DNA of 64,000 nucleotides from a bacterium (lineage in GTDB: Bacteria > Armatimonadota > Zipacnadia > Zipacnadales > Zipacnadaceae). The stretch is from positions 62,001 to 126,000 of the forward strand of contig JAUWYY010000004.1 in NCBI GenBank assembly GCA_030615605.1, given 5' to 3'. This document shows, one piece after another, positions 55,607 through 63,769 of the stretch (its first letter is position 1; the number at the start of each line of letters is the position of its first letter). Under the pieces are notes generated by a model. That model had not been told where the DNA came from. It saw nothing but the letters and a program-made list of their open reading frames with translations, and did not search any database. Both the position numbers and the translations under genes were made by a program.

Positions 55607-56920
55607 TTATTGTGAGGAGGGCATAAAGATGTCCGCAGACAGCTTGTAGCCTTCGGCCTCCAGAATATCTGCGAACAGCGGCCGAACACCGGTGGCGGTG
55701 TGTTCGCCGATAACATTCCCCTCCTCGTCTATTCCACTACGTTTGAACGCAAACAGGTCCTGCAACACAATCCCTTCGCCTTCCATGCGCTGTACTTCAG
55801 TAATAGAAGTGATGCGTCGCGAACCGTCACGCAGGCGATTTTGGTGGACGATCAGATGCAGCGCCGAGGAAATCTGCTGACGGATGGCGGTGATAGGTAG
55901 CTCCATCCCCGCCATCATGGTCATTGTTTCCAGACGGGCTAGAGCATCGCGCGGTGAGTTGCAGTGCAGGGTGCTCATTGATCCCTCGTGCCCGGTGTTC
56001 ATAGCTTGAAGCATGTCCAGGGCTTCTCCGCCCCGCACCTCTCCGATGATGATCCGGTCTGGTCGCATCCGCAGCGAGTTCCTCACCAGTGTACGGATAG
56101 TGACCTCCCCTTTGCCCTCTGTGTTCGCCGGGCGGCTTTCCAGGGTTATTATGTGGTCTTGTTGGAGCTGTAGCTCGGCCGCATCCTCGATCGTGATGAT
56201 CCGTTCATCCACGGGAATAAATGAAGAAAGAACGTTGAGGGTCGTCGTCTTGCCGCTGCCGGTTCCGCCCGAGACCATCATGTTCAGGCGGGAGCGGACG
56301 CAGGCATCCAGGAAGTCCCTGATCTGGGGGCTCACGGTACCGAAGTTGACCAGATCATCAGGAGTATAGGGATCGGCAGAGAATTTGCGAATGGTAATAC
56401 AAGGGCCATTAATGGCCAGCGGAGGGATAATGGCATTAACTCGCGAGCCGTCGGGCAGGCGAGCATCTACCATAGGCATACTTTCGTCCAGCCGGCGACC
56501 CAGCGGCGCAATGATCTTCTCAATAATGCGCATTACGTGGTCATCGTCAGCAAAGCGCCGGTTGGTCAATTGTAGCTTACCATTCCGTTCGATAAAGACC
56601 TGGTGGGGGCCATTAACCATTATCTCGGTGATGTCCGGGTCGTCAATCAACGTCTGAATGGGCCCATAGCCGAGTACCTCGTAGATTACTTCCTGTTCGA
56701 CCGCGCTCATCAGCCGTGATCCCAGCGTCAGGCCTGAGTCGACTGCAGCCTGTTGGGTCAATTGACTAATACGCTCGGTCAACTGCTCTCGGGTCATGCG
56801 CTGCAGAATAGCAAACTCAGTCTCGGTCAGCAGACGCCGATGAACAGTACTCTTGAGTTCCTCAAGAGTCTCCTGTTTTTCTTTGCTCTCGACTTCGTAT
56901 AGATCAGTAACCGTTTCCAT
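55607..56920 (-). CDS. cpaF: Tad pilus assembly ATPase CpaF (TadA)
   Basis: 437 residues, secretion ATPase of the VirB11/GspE superfamily. Features are the N-terminal helical region, DPDITEIMVNGP (residues 94-105), Walker A GGTGSGKTT (218-226), the Asp box ITIEDAAELQL, Walker B region RPDRIIIGEVRGGEALDML and the His box LSTLHCNSPRDALARLE in segments. It powers Flp polymerisation at the TadB/TadC platform. A weak ribosome site precedes the ATG; 84 nt separate it from cpaE. Confidence 0.96.
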   Translation of the reverse strand: METVTDLYEVESKEKQETLEELKSTVHRRLLTETEFAILQRMTREQLTERISQLTQQAAVDSGLTLGSRLMSAVEQEVIYEVLGYGPIQTLIDDPDITEIMVNGPHQVFIERNGKLQLTNRRFADDDHVMRIIEKIIAPLGRRLDESMPMVDARLPDGSRVNAIIPPLAINGPCITIRKFSADPYTPDDLVNFGTVSPQIRDFLDACVRSRLNMMVSGGTGSGKTTTLNVLSSFIPVDERIITIEDAAELQLQQDHIITLESRPANTEGKGEVTIRTLVRNSLRMRPDRIIIGEVRGGEALDMLQAMNTGHEGSMSTLHCNSPRDALARLETMTMMAGMELPITAIRQQISSALHLIVHQNRLRDGSRRITSITEVQRMEGEGIVLQDLFAFKRSGIDEEGNVIGEHTATGVRPLFADILEAEGYKLSADIFMPSSQ

Positions 56921-57004
56921 TCTTCTTACATCACCGGTGCGTTTGGCTCCAATAGTTGTGTCCTATGTGTTGTTGCTATGTTGCTTGCTGCCGGTCTGTC
57001 AACT

Positions 57005-58171
57005 TCACTGGGGTAGCTCAGCTACGATATCTTGGGACAGACTGCGGATAGCCTGAACCACTGGCGAGCCCGGTGCCTTTAGTGCCAACGGGATGCCCTC
57101 GTTGAGTGCTGAGGTTACCGCAGTTGAGTCTTCGGGTATTTCCGCCGCAATATCATGATTGACGGCCTGCTGCAGATCGGTGATCGAAAAAGAATTGTGC
57201 TGGCTGCGCCGGTTGACCACCAGTTTGATGCTCTCAGTGGGCCTCTGGCTATTGGCCAGAGTCTCAATCAAGGTACCAGTATCACGAATGGCGGCCAGGT
57301 CTACCAGGTAGGTGACCACCACTACGAAGTTGCAGCGCGAGAACAGATACGAACTTATATTGCCGACCAGGGGTGGGGCGTCGAAAACTACGAAACGGTA
57401 TTTGCTGCGCAGAATGCTGATCAGATCAGCAATGTAAGGGACGCGGATGTTGGGCTCGATACGGCTCATATTATTACCATTTGGTGCCGCCAGTATCCAC
57501 AAACCAGAATTGTGCTGGGCCAGTTGCGATTGCACCGCATCTGCGTCTAGCTCGTCCAGCAACATCAGTTCGCCCAGTCCGCCTTGGGGATGCATATCCA
57601 GCAACAACGGCACATCACCATATTGGCCTAGAAAGTCCACCAATACCACTTGGCTGGGAAATTGTTTCTGCAGGCAGATGGCCAGATTGGTGGCAATCGT
57701 GGTCTTGCCGATGCCACCCTTGGCCCCGGTTACCGCAATGGTCACCGGCATTTTGCTGGGATCAGTGATTAATTGGTACTCAGGTTCATCTATGTGGTCG
57801 GTCAAGCTGCCGGCCTGCCGCACGGTCTCAAGGAGTTCCTCGACGCTAGCCGCTGCTGTTAGCAAGCCCCGGGCCCCCGCATTCATTGCTTTTTGCCAGG
57901 TCTCCTGGTTGTCGCTGCCTGGCGGCACTATGAGTATGCAGCCGGTTTGGGGGGCCGCCAGGCTGGCCATACGACAAGCCTGGAAGCCGTCCATGCCGCT
58001 CATATCTGTGTAGATCAATGCTGCATCCGGGTTTAGTTGCGCCGTCATCTGGGCAGCTTCCAGCCCATCGCGGGCATAGCCGACAATCTTAATGTCGTCC
58101 GCCTCGGTCAGTTTGCGGGCTATCTCGTCGGCAGCGCCCGGCGTATTTTCCGAAAGCAGCACTCGAATCAT
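57005..58171 (-). CDS. cpaE: CpaE/TadZ: receiver domain fused to ParA-like ATPase
   Basis: 388 residues. Residues 1-125 are a receiver-like domain with D56 (YTDMSGMDG) kept but the acidic pair and Lys unclear. Residues 140-388 are a MinD/ParA ATPase with deviant Walker A VTGAKGGIGKTTIATNLA (149-158 core) and the VVFDAPPLVG motif. TadZ localises the Tad machine, often at a pole. Its ATG overlaps the cpaC stop by 4 nt (ATGA). Confidence 0.94.
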   Translation of the reverse strand: MIRVLLSENTPGAADEIARKLTEADDIKIVGYARDGLEAAQMTAQLNPDAALIYTDMSGMDGFQACRMASLAAPQTGCILIVPPGSDNQETWQKAMNAGARGLLTAAASVEELLETVRQAGSLTDHIDEPEYQLITDPSKMPVTIAVTGAKGGIGKTTIATNLAICLQKQFPSQVVLVDFLGQYGDVPLLLDMHPQGGLGELMLLDELDADAVQSQLAQHNSGLWILAAPNGNNMSRIEPNIRVPYIADLISILRSKYRFVVFDAPPLVGNISSYLFSRCNFVVVVTYLVDLAAIRDTGTLIETLANSQRPTESIKLVVNRRSQHNSFSITDLQQAVNHDIAAEIPEDSTAVTSALNEGIPLALKAPGSPVVQAIRSLSQDIVAELPQ

Positions 58172-60024
58172 TGATTCATAGCCTCTTCAGGATTGAGAAT
58201 CTCCGGTTCCGTAGCGTTGGGAATCCCACTCGGCCCTCCCTGCATTATTTGCGGCGTAACCAGGATAACCAGTTCGGTCCTCCCGTCCTGGAACCGCTTA
58301 TGCCTGAACAGCTGGCCGATGATAGGCAGGTCGCCCAGTATCGGTATTTTGGTTATGTTTTGCGACTGTTCACGCTGGATCAGCCCACCAATGATTAGAG
58401 TCTGCCCGTCAGCCACAGTGACCGTCGTGCTCGCCTCTCGCTTACGCAAAGCGGGAATATTGAAGCCGAACATGGTTAGAGCGTTGGCGTAGTCCAACGA
58501 CGAGACGATGGGTTCGACCGCCAGTTCTATCTGCTCGCTGCCCGGGAGGATCCGGGGCGTGATGGTGAGTTCCACGCCATACTTCTTATACTCGATGGTA
58601 ACGATGCCCCCCGCACCGGGCTGCGGCACCGGAATTGGTATCTCCCCGCCTACCAGCATAGTGGCCTTCTCCCCGTCGTTGACCAGCAAGTTAGGCTCCG
58701 AGAGAACCCGGGCGAGGTCCTCGTTGATCAGGGCATCCACCTGGGCACCGATCTTGTAGATATTGCCCGCGCCGGGACCTTCGACCTGGAACAGTATCGG
58801 CTGGTCCCGGAACTCCCCGCCCTGGATCTGGCCCCAGTTGACCCCCAACCTCTCCAAGTCAGTGCGGTTTATCTCTATGATACGGGCGCGCACCAGCACC
58901 TGGCGGCGACCGGGATCGGCCATGGTGGTCAAGTTGACCACCTTAGTCTGTGGTTCGAACAGCTCAATGATATTGCTGATCTTCGCCGACTCCTCGTCAT
59001 CCGCCACCAATCCCTCGACCAGGAGCGCCTTGCCTTCAACTATCCGCACTTGGTACCGGTCGCCCAGAGCCGCCTGGAGCAAATCGCGGTGGGCCTGCAG
59101 GGGCACCTCGGGCGTGTCACTAACTGTAACCAGGTCAATTATCTCTACATCACCAAAAGCTGCCAGCAGACTGTCAACTCGCTGTTTCTCTAGCTGATTG
59201 CGTGCTGTGCCTTCGACTACAATAGTATTCCCATGCAACGCCCAGACGGTGTAGTCGGGACCAATAGCTGTTGCGACCTCCGTTACCGGCGGACGGGCCT
59301 GGCTGGGATCAATTGTGGTCAGGTTGCTTATTTTGACTTCACCGCTGGCGGCCTGGGCAATATCATTCAGCCGCTGCTGTTCCGCCTGGGTGCCGATGTG
59401 ACCAGTTATCAATACTACATTCTCATCCCACGCGATGTAGTCATACTTGTCCCCCAGCATCCTTCGCAGGGCTTTTACCTTCTGCTGAGCGGGCGTAAAT
59501 TGAGCATTCTCCAGCGCTACCAGGTTGATGACCTCCGCTTCGTCGGTCAACCCCTCGATTACCTTGGTCACTCGCTCCAACTCCATTGAACTCGCGGCTT
59601 GTCCATCTACGAGCAGTGTCCGGCCGTCAATCACCTCGTAGCGGAATTGCCCACCCAGCACGTGCTTGAGCTCGATGGCTAACTGCTGAGCGTAAGGCGC
59701 TGCTGTCACTGAAACGCTGAACTGGTGCCGGCCGGCTCTGTCCCATACATAGAGCTGTGTGTGGCCGACAGTCTTGCCGATCACTAATAGCTCGTTGACC
59801 GAGGAGACCACGACGTCAGCGATGGTCGGCTGGACGACTGCCACCCGCTTCATCCGGTCAAATTGCAGGATACGACTGGATCCTTCTTGCAACACTAAGC
59901 TGGGTTGTTGCCCAGCAAGTGCCGGGCTGCTTATGGCGACGGTGAGCATCAGTGCTAACCCAATCAGACCCAACCGCTTGTGCCCGGAGATCAAGTTGTG
60001 CTGTGTTGAGGTTGGTCGTGTCAT
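58168..60024 (-). CDS. cpaC: Tad secretin CpaC (RcpA) with expanded BON-like region
   Basis: 618 residues. A signal peptide (LGLIGLALMLTVAISSPALA) is followed by the pilus-secretin N-domain (SLVLQEGSSRILQF to LYVWDRAG). Four similar segments of about 55-60 residues follow at roughly 111-170, 183-240, 248-302 and 310-368, each with a (Y/F)xxxxxDGxxLLVxG-type strand and a closing VxNLxTx strand, like BON domains. The secretin core (375-600) has VNWGQIQGG, EPNLLVNDGEKATMLVGGEIP in part, and ITKIPILGDLPIIGQLFRHKR in part. Forms the outer-membrane channel for the Flp fibre. Usual CpaC proteins have one BON segment, so this one has an extended periplasmic vestibule. Confidence 0.94.
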   Translation of the reverse strand: MTRPTSTQHNLISGHKRLGLIGLALMLTVAISSPALAGQQPSLVLQEGSSRILQFDRMKRVAVVQPTIADVVVSSVNELLVIGKTVGHTQLYVWDRAGRHQFSVSVTAAPYAQQLAIELKHVLGGQFRYEVIDGRTLLVDGQAASSMELERVTKVIEGLTDEAEVINLVALENAQFTPAQQKVKALRRMLGDKYDYIAWDENVVLITGHIGTQAEQQRLNDIAQAASGEVKISNLTTIDPSQARPPVTEVATAIGPDYTVWALHGNTIVVEGTARNQLEKQRVDSLLAAFGDVEIIDLVTVSDTPEVPLQAHRDLLQAALGDRYQVRIVEGKALLVEGLVADDEESAKISNIIELFEPQTKVVNLTTMADPGRRQVLVRARIIEINRTDLERLGVNWGQIQGGEFRDQPILFQVEGPGAGNIYKIGAQVDALINEDLARVLSEPNLLVNDGEKATMLVGGEIPIPVPQPGAGGIVTIEYKKYGVELTITPRILPGSEQIELAVEPIVSSLDYANALTMFGFNIPALRKREASTTVTVADGQTLIIGGLIQREQSQNITKIPILGDLPIIGQLFRHKRFQDGRTELVILVTPQIMQGGPSGIPNATEPEILNPEEAMNQ

Positions 60025-60027
60025 TGG

Positions 60028-60942
60028 TTATTGGCCTCCCCGCGGTGATGAGCTGGTTTGACTGCCGCCTATGATGACGATCTCTCGTTCGGTACCGCGA
60101 ATCACTTCAACGGCAGGGCCCCGAGGTTCTCTAGTAAGAGTAGCTCTCGCCGCTTCGGGTGGTGGTCCATTGGGCCGCTGCTGAGCGGCAAGTGCCTCCT
60201 TGAATCCTTCCCCGATGACCTCAGCAGTGTCAGTGGCCGCGAGGGCGATGTACTGCTCTTCGAATTTCGGGCGAAGTGCCAGGCGCAGCTTGCCGCGGGC
60301 GTCGCTCAGTATCAGCGTCTGGGCCTGCTCGGGGTCAACGGCGAGGGTAGCATTGGGCTGCTCTTTCTCTGCCGCCTCCACCTCGGCTTCTTCACCTTCA
60401 GCGAGAGGTCTCTTCGGCGGGGCCGCGTTGGCGGTCTTACCTAACGCCAGCAGCTTGACATTCTGCAGGACCGTGCGGGTTATCGTGACCTCGCCGACCT
60501 CGAAGGTGGCGATCACATCCACCCGGTCGCCGGGTTTGAGGAATCCTGCCACACCGACAACCGGGTCAATGGCCACGGTTACCGCTCTCATACCCTCGGG
60601 GACGCGGTAGGAAAGTTGGGTAGGGGATTGTACCTGAGCGGAAGTAATCGGTTGGCCTGCTGGCAAATCAACAAGCCCAGCCTGCCCGACAAGCTGGCTT
60701 GCCGACCGCACGGCACCGGCCGGAACCTGATCTGCAGGTCTCTCCACAGTCCCCAGCATCTCGCTGCGGATTATGGTGCCGGCTGGGATGTCTTGGAGGG
60801 GCGTCACGAGTTCTACGTTCTTTGCTGCTGCCTCAGGCCTTGCCCGTTGCTCCAAGCCCCTGAGGAAGTAAAGCAGCAGCAAGGCCGCGACGGCGGCGCA
60901 CACAACTGCAATTACTACCGCTAAGCGCCGTGTCATTCTCAT
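60028..60942 (-). CDS. cpaB: Tad pilus protein CpaB (RcpC)
   Basis: 304 residues. An N-terminal membrane span (LAVVIAVVCAAVAALLLLYFL) precedes an SAF domain (VTPLQDIPAGTIIRSEMLGTV, in part) and the RcpC/CpaB region (VPEGMRAVTVAIDPVVGVAGFLKPGDRVDVIAT in segments, LILSDARGKLRLALRP). It is periplasmic and thought to stabilise the secretin. First gene of the minus-strand unit cpaB-cpaC-cpaE-cpaF-tadB-tadC, with a promoter about 90 bp upstream. A Pro/Gly-rich C-terminal tail carries an AREREIVIIGG-like end. Confidence 0.93.
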   Translation of the reverse strand: MRMTRRLAVVIAVVCAAVAALLLLYFLRGLEQRARPEAAAKNVELVTPLQDIPAGTIIRSEMLGTVERPADQVPAGAVRSASQLVGQAGLVDLPAGQPITSAQVQSPTQLSYRVPEGMRAVTVAIDPVVGVAGFLKPGDRVDVIATFEVGEVTITRTVLQNVKLLALGKTANAAPPKRPLAEGEEAEVEAAEKEQPNATLAVDPEQAQTLILSDARGKLRLALRPKFEEQYIALAATDTAEVIGEGFKEALAAQQRPNGPPPEAARATLTREPRGPAVEVIRGTEREIVIIGGSQTSSSPRGGQ

Positions 60943-61032
60943 CTACGAAGCACTCCTTCCATCTCTACGCTGTATCCGATTGCTGCGATTATTGCGATGA
61001 TGTCGTGACGGCACTACATAAATTGTAGTTGC

Positions 61033-61061
61033 ATTATACCACAATCAAGACAAAATGCAAA
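61033..61061 (-). promoter_or_regulatory. Sigma70-type promoter of the cpaB-tadC unit
   Basis: On the minus strand TTTGCA (61061-61056), a 17-bp spacer and a perfect TATAAT (61038-61033), giving a leader of about 85 nt before the cpaB ATG at 60942. Confidence 0.8.
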
Positions 61062-61066
61062 GGGCA

Positions 61067-61084
61067 GAGCCTAATAAAAGGCTC
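61067..61084 (-). terminator. Hairpin after the tadE gene
   Basis: GAGCCT, a 6-nt A/T loop, AGGCTC, read on the minus strand, then a T-containing stretch (TGCCCTTTGCATTTTG) that overlaps the next promoter. It probably separates the flp-tadE unit from the cpaB unit. Confidence 0.5.
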
Positions 61085-61281
61085 AAGGGTAGTTGTCGGT
61101 GCAACCCAACAGGTTATTGGTACTAGCTATTGGCTGGCTTCACAAGGCAAAATCGCTGTGGGATTGAAGCCACCTGAACCGGTACGCTTGCTGGCGTCTT
61201 GCCCAGGGAGGTGCGGATTAGTACTGATGGTGCGTAAGGCAGCAGGAAACGAGCGGGCTGGCAACGCACAATTGTTCATAA

Positions 61282-61797
61282 CTACTCTCTGCGCATAATA
61301 GAAGAGGTAGTCAAGGTCATGGTTTGGGTGTCAGGGTCGTCAGCCAGGCCCGAGAACAGCCTGCCGCTGATTAGCTGATGCGGGTAGGAGACTTGCACTC
61401 TGATCTGAGCGCCCTGAGGAGCATCATTTTGAGCAGACTCACCGCTGCCGGTATTGCCCAGTGTGGGAGCACTGTCCCACGAAGGCCAGCCACCTGAGTA
61501 GACCCTGTACTTCAGCTCAATGGTCAGAGCATCGGGGGATATAGTCGCCGCGCTGGACCTGACCTGGCTGATTATCTGGGTGGTCGTCTCCCCAACTGCA
61601 GCAGTGCGGACGCCCTCCCGCGTTGCCTGCTTAAGAATGGCAATATCTTTGAATATTAGACCGAACTCTATGATACCAAACAGTAGCACCAGCAATATCG
61701 GAGTGACCAGGACCATTTCCACCGTGATGCTTCCGCGGTTAGCAGGCCGCTGGCTGCCTAGTATGCTTTTTTGGGTTTTGGTGTCTTGATTCTTCAT
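61282..61797 (-). CDS. tadE: TadE-family pseudopilin
   Basis: 171 residues. The TadE motif RGSITVEMVLVTPILLVLLFGIIEFGL is seen at about residues 21-46: a Gly before the cleavage point, Glu at +5, then a 20-residue hydrophobic helix. Residues 50-171 are an extracytoplasmic domain with FKDIAILKQATREGVRTAAVG. Processed by the prepilin peptidase encoded upstream, and needed for pilus biogenesis. GGAGGGGG lies before the ATG. No TadF or TadG partner gene lies in the window. Confidence 0.92.
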   Translation of the reverse strand: MKNQDTKTQKSILGSQRPANRGSITVEMVLVTPILLVLLFGIIEFGLIFKDIAILKQATREGVRTAAVGETTTQIISQVRSSAATISPDALTIELKYRVYSGGWPSWDSAPTLGNTGSGESAQNDAPQGAQIRVQVSYPHQLISGRLFSGLADDPDTQTMTLTTSSIMRRE

Positions 61798-61819
61798 TGC
61801 CGGTCCCCCTCCGTTCCCT

Positions 61820-62350
61820 TCATAAGATGTGTAGCCCTGCTATGGTCGCCACTGTACCCAGACTGATGGCAATGGCGTATGGCAGCCGGGGCTGGGTTGC
61901 CTCGCTGTCCTCCATCTCCATTGGTATCCGAAAGGTTAACCGCATGTAGCAACTGGCAAAGAGCGCTTTGATCTTCTCCAGGAGTATGCCATGGCGAACC
62001 GCAATGATTACGGCCAGGACGCCGCCGATAATTGCCGTACACAATATCGTCCAGGCCAGGAACGCCGGCCCTTGCAGGGCGCCTACGGCCATCAGCAGCT
62101 TGATATCACCGCCTCCCAGGATGCGGCCCAACAGACAACTTACCAGAAACAAGCCCAGTCCCAGACCCACGCCCGCTATGCTGTGCACGAAACCGTCTAT
62201 GCCGCCGGTCAGCGAATTGATGATTAGCCCCAGGACGATTGCCGGCATGGTCAGACGGTTGAATATCTTGCCCCATCGGACGTCAGTATAGACTGCTGCC
62301 GCCACTAACAGCACTGTGAGGCTCGTCGTAATTATCGTGATGGTGATCAT
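61820..62350 (-). CDS. cpaA: Prepilin peptidase CpaA/TadV
   Basis: 176 residues, A24 aspartic protease family, small form without the N-methylation domain. Six hydrophobic segments; catalytic Asp residues in YTDVRWGKIFN (about residue 23) and GGGDIKLLMAVGAL (about residue 82). It cleaves Flp and TadE pre-pilins at the inner membrane. It lies between the flp genes and tadE, 22 nt before tadE. Confidence 0.95.
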   Translation of the reverse strand: MITITIITTSLTVLLVAAAVYTDVRWGKIFNRLTMPAIVLGLIINSLTGGIDGFVHSIAGVGLGLGLFLVSCLLGRILGGGDIKLLMAVGALQGPAFLAWTILCTAIIGGVLAVIIAVRHGILLEKIKALFASCYMRLTFRIPMEMEDSEATQPRLPYAIAISLGTVATIAGLHIL

Positions 62351-62419
62351 CAGTGTCAGTCGTCTACCTATATACTTCCCACGAATGGGCTTGCTGTAGA
62401 CACGCCTTCGTGGTGCGCT

Positions 62420-62584
62420 TCAACTAAGCGTGTCGGCGACATCAGTGATTGCTGCCGAAATAGCACTGGTCAGGACCGTCCAGGCAACTCCCGCCCCCAC
62501 CACCAATACACCCAGGAGTAGAGCATACTCCACGGTCGAAACGCCTGCTTCATCTTTCCACAATTCGCGTGCCATTCGTATCAT
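62420..62584 (-). CDS. flp: Flp-family type IVb pilin (flp1)
   Basis: 54 residues starting MIRMARELWKDEAG. Flp hallmarks are the charged pre-region DEAG, Glu at the mature +5 position in STVEYALLLGVLVVG, and a hydrophobic helix to about residue 40. A GGTTGGGGGACC ribosome site stands just before the ATG at 62584; the ATG at 62575 is an alternative. Nearest of the pilin genes to cpaA. The conserved VEY motif and length match Flp subunits. Confidence 0.92.
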   Translation of the reverse strand: MIRMARELWKDEAGVSTVEYALLLGVLVVGAGVAWTVLTSAISAAITDVADTLS

Positions 62585-62597
62585 CGGTCCCCCAACC

Positions 62598-62798
62598 TTA
62601 TCGGCAACTTACTCCCGTCACTCCACCGGCGGCGATGATCTGTTCGGTCTCTTCGCCCGTACTGACCATGACGTCGGCAAGGGGTTGCCATGTGACGCTG
62701 AGCCCTACAATAAGTCCCGCAAGCAGTACGGCGTACTCGACCGTCGCCAAACCCTCTTCATCTGTAATTAGCGTCACAAACCAGTGTCGAATTTGCAT
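62598..62798 (-). CDS. flp: Flp-family pilin (flp2)
   Basis: 66 residues starting MQIRHWFVTLITDEEG. Pre-region DEEG, then LATVEYAVLLAGLIVG with the Flp VEY box, then a longer C-terminal part (TGEETEQIIAAGGVTG). Its N-terminal 35 codons are nearly the same DNA as flp3 (MQIRYWFVTLIADEDG), pointing to tandem duplication. GGCGATGAG stands before the ATG. It lies 13 nt from flp1. Confidence 0.92.
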   Translation of the reverse strand: MQIRHWFVTLITDEEGLATVEYAVLLAGLIVGLSVTWQPLADVMVSTGEETEQIIAAGGVTGVSCR

Positions 62799-62862
62799 GG
62801 TTGCTCATCGCCTACGACTACCACAGGTATTGCTCTCGAGACAATTCGCGTGCCATTCGCAT
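62799..62862. repeat. Duplicated leader unit before flp2
   Basis: About 60 nt closely resembling 63088-63148 before flp3. It contains a 14-codon frame (MRMARELSREQYLW, 62862-62818) whose start looks like that of flp1, and an imperfect inverted repeat TTGTC-TCGAG-AGCAA. It may be a decayed pilin start, a leader peptide or an operator. Confidence 0.6.
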
Positions 62863-62910
62863 TATCTGCTTAACGATGTTATGGCGTCCTGCGTGCGACG
62901 CCTAGGACGC

Positions 62911-63087
62911 CTAGTTGGAGCTGACCGATTGTCCGGCCTGTTCAGCAGGAGTGGTCAGAGCGCTGGCCAACACCTGCCATATGGCGCCTGCTCCAATAAT
63001 AAGCCCGGAAAGCAGTACGGCATATTCAACGGTTACCAGGCCATCTTCGTCCGCAATTAGCGTCACAAACCAGTATCGAATTTGCAT
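62911..63087 (-). CDS. flp: Flp-family pilin (flp3)
   Basis: 58 residues, MQIRYWFVTLIADEDG then LVTVEYAVLLSGLIIGAGAIW, with a Ser/Gln-rich C-terminus ending SVSSN. Flp pre-region DEDG and VEY box are clear. GGTGAG precedes the ATG at 63087. Paralogue of flp2 with the same upstream unit. About 112 nt separate it from flp2. Confidence 0.92.
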   Translation of the reverse strand: MQIRYWFVTLIADEDGLVTVEYAVLLSGLIIGAGAIWQVLASALTTPAEQAGQSVSSN

Positions 63088-63148
63088 TGTTGCTCACCGC
63101 CTATAACTACCGCAAGTATTGTCCTAGCGACAATTCGCCTGCCGGCAT
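63088..63148. repeat. Duplicated leader unit before flp3
   Basis: Counterpart of 62799-62862. Contains a 13-codon frame (MPAGELSLGQYLR, 63148-63107) and a perfect inverted repeat TTGTC-GCTAG-GACAA near 63120-63134. The two units share most bases through the flp ribosome site. Confidence 0.6.
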
Positions 63149-63490
63149 GTTCGTTTTATTATTCTGTTGAGAAAAAGAAAGGGGAGACTGACAGGGCAGA
63201 GTCCGAACAGCTAAATAGTCTGTTGCGGCCAGTTTCCCCGATCCAGGTGCTCTTTGCAGCTACAGGTTTCCTGTTAGACTCGGATAGCAACTGCTGGAGA
63301 GAAGACACTCGCGGTCCGATTTGGTACTTCTCCTATTCTATTTTGTTCTGTCTGTTTTATCAGCTTCGGACCTGTGCTTCGGTGTTAAGTTGTCCGGGTG
63401 CTGATAGCGAGTGTCATTCTCCCCTGAGCTTGCAGTGTCACAACCCGCAGATATCGCGGGGTGGTGAGAGGCGCGTGTTGGTATGCTATC
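63149..63490. other. Intergenic region between flp4 and flp3
   Basis: 342 nt with no supported gene. It holds the terminator-like hairpin at 63171-63239 and a small CCCGC/GCGGG stem near 63450. The rest shows no recognised element; no riboswitch consensus was seen. Confidence 0.6.
63171..63239 (-). terminator. Terminator-like structure downstream of flp4
   Basis: On the minus strand GGGGAAACTG (63239-63230) pairs with CAGTCTCCCC (63190-63181) with one mismatch, an inner AACAG/CTGTT stem sits in the loop, and the 3' arm runs into TTTCTTTTTCTC (63180-63171). Partial termination here would let flp4 be made in excess of the genes that follow. Confidence 0.65.
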
Positions 63491-63655
63491 TTACGGCGTG
63501 ATTGAAGTGGCTGCTGAGCTGACGCCGGTTGAGATGCCAGTCCTCAGAGCGGTCCAGATGCTAGCTGCACCGACGACCAGAACAGCCAACAGCAACGCGT
63601 ACTCTACCGTGGTGACACCATCTTCGTCTGTCCACAGAGCCTTGATCGTTTTCAC
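63491..63655 (-). CDS. flp: Flp-family pilin (flp4), probable major subunit
   Basis: 54 residues from a GTG at 63655 with a very strong AAGGGAGGG 6 nt upstream. MKTIKALWTDEDG is followed by VTTVEYALLLAVLVVGAASIW, with the VEY box at the processing site and a short Ser/Thr-rich C-terminus. The strong ribosome site and the terminator-like structure behind it suggest that this is the most abundant pilin; this is inference. Confidence 0.93.
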   Translation of the reverse strand: MKTIKALWTDEDGVTTVEYALLLAVLVVGAASIWTALRTGISTGVSSAATSITP

Positions 63656-63769
63656 TTTTTTCCCTCCCTTCTGTTGAGGGTAGGATGTTGGAACAGAAAG
63701 TAGCTGGATGCCCGTCGCTGTATCTCCCCTGTAGTTCCGCCAGGTCTCCCGCTGGTAAGGACGCTACCG

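Larger units (their letters stand above)
60943..61281. other. Intergenic region between cpaB and tadE
   Basis: 339 nt with no supported gene. It contains the cpaB promoter, the hairpin ending the tadE unit and a further 7-bp stem with a 24-nt loop (61135-61141 with 61166-61172). I looked for a cyclic-di-GMP riboswitch on the minus strand and did not find its conserved blocks. Confidence 0.6.

Noticed and set aside
60943-61281. Possible cyclic-di-GMP riboswitch before cpaB
   Set aside because: Tad loci sometimes carry one, but the conserved GEMM blocks are not present on the minus strand.
62569-63060. 163-codon plus-strand frame running through the pilin genes
   Set aside because: It is the mirror of two tandem Flp genes that have proper pilin motifs and ribosome sites.
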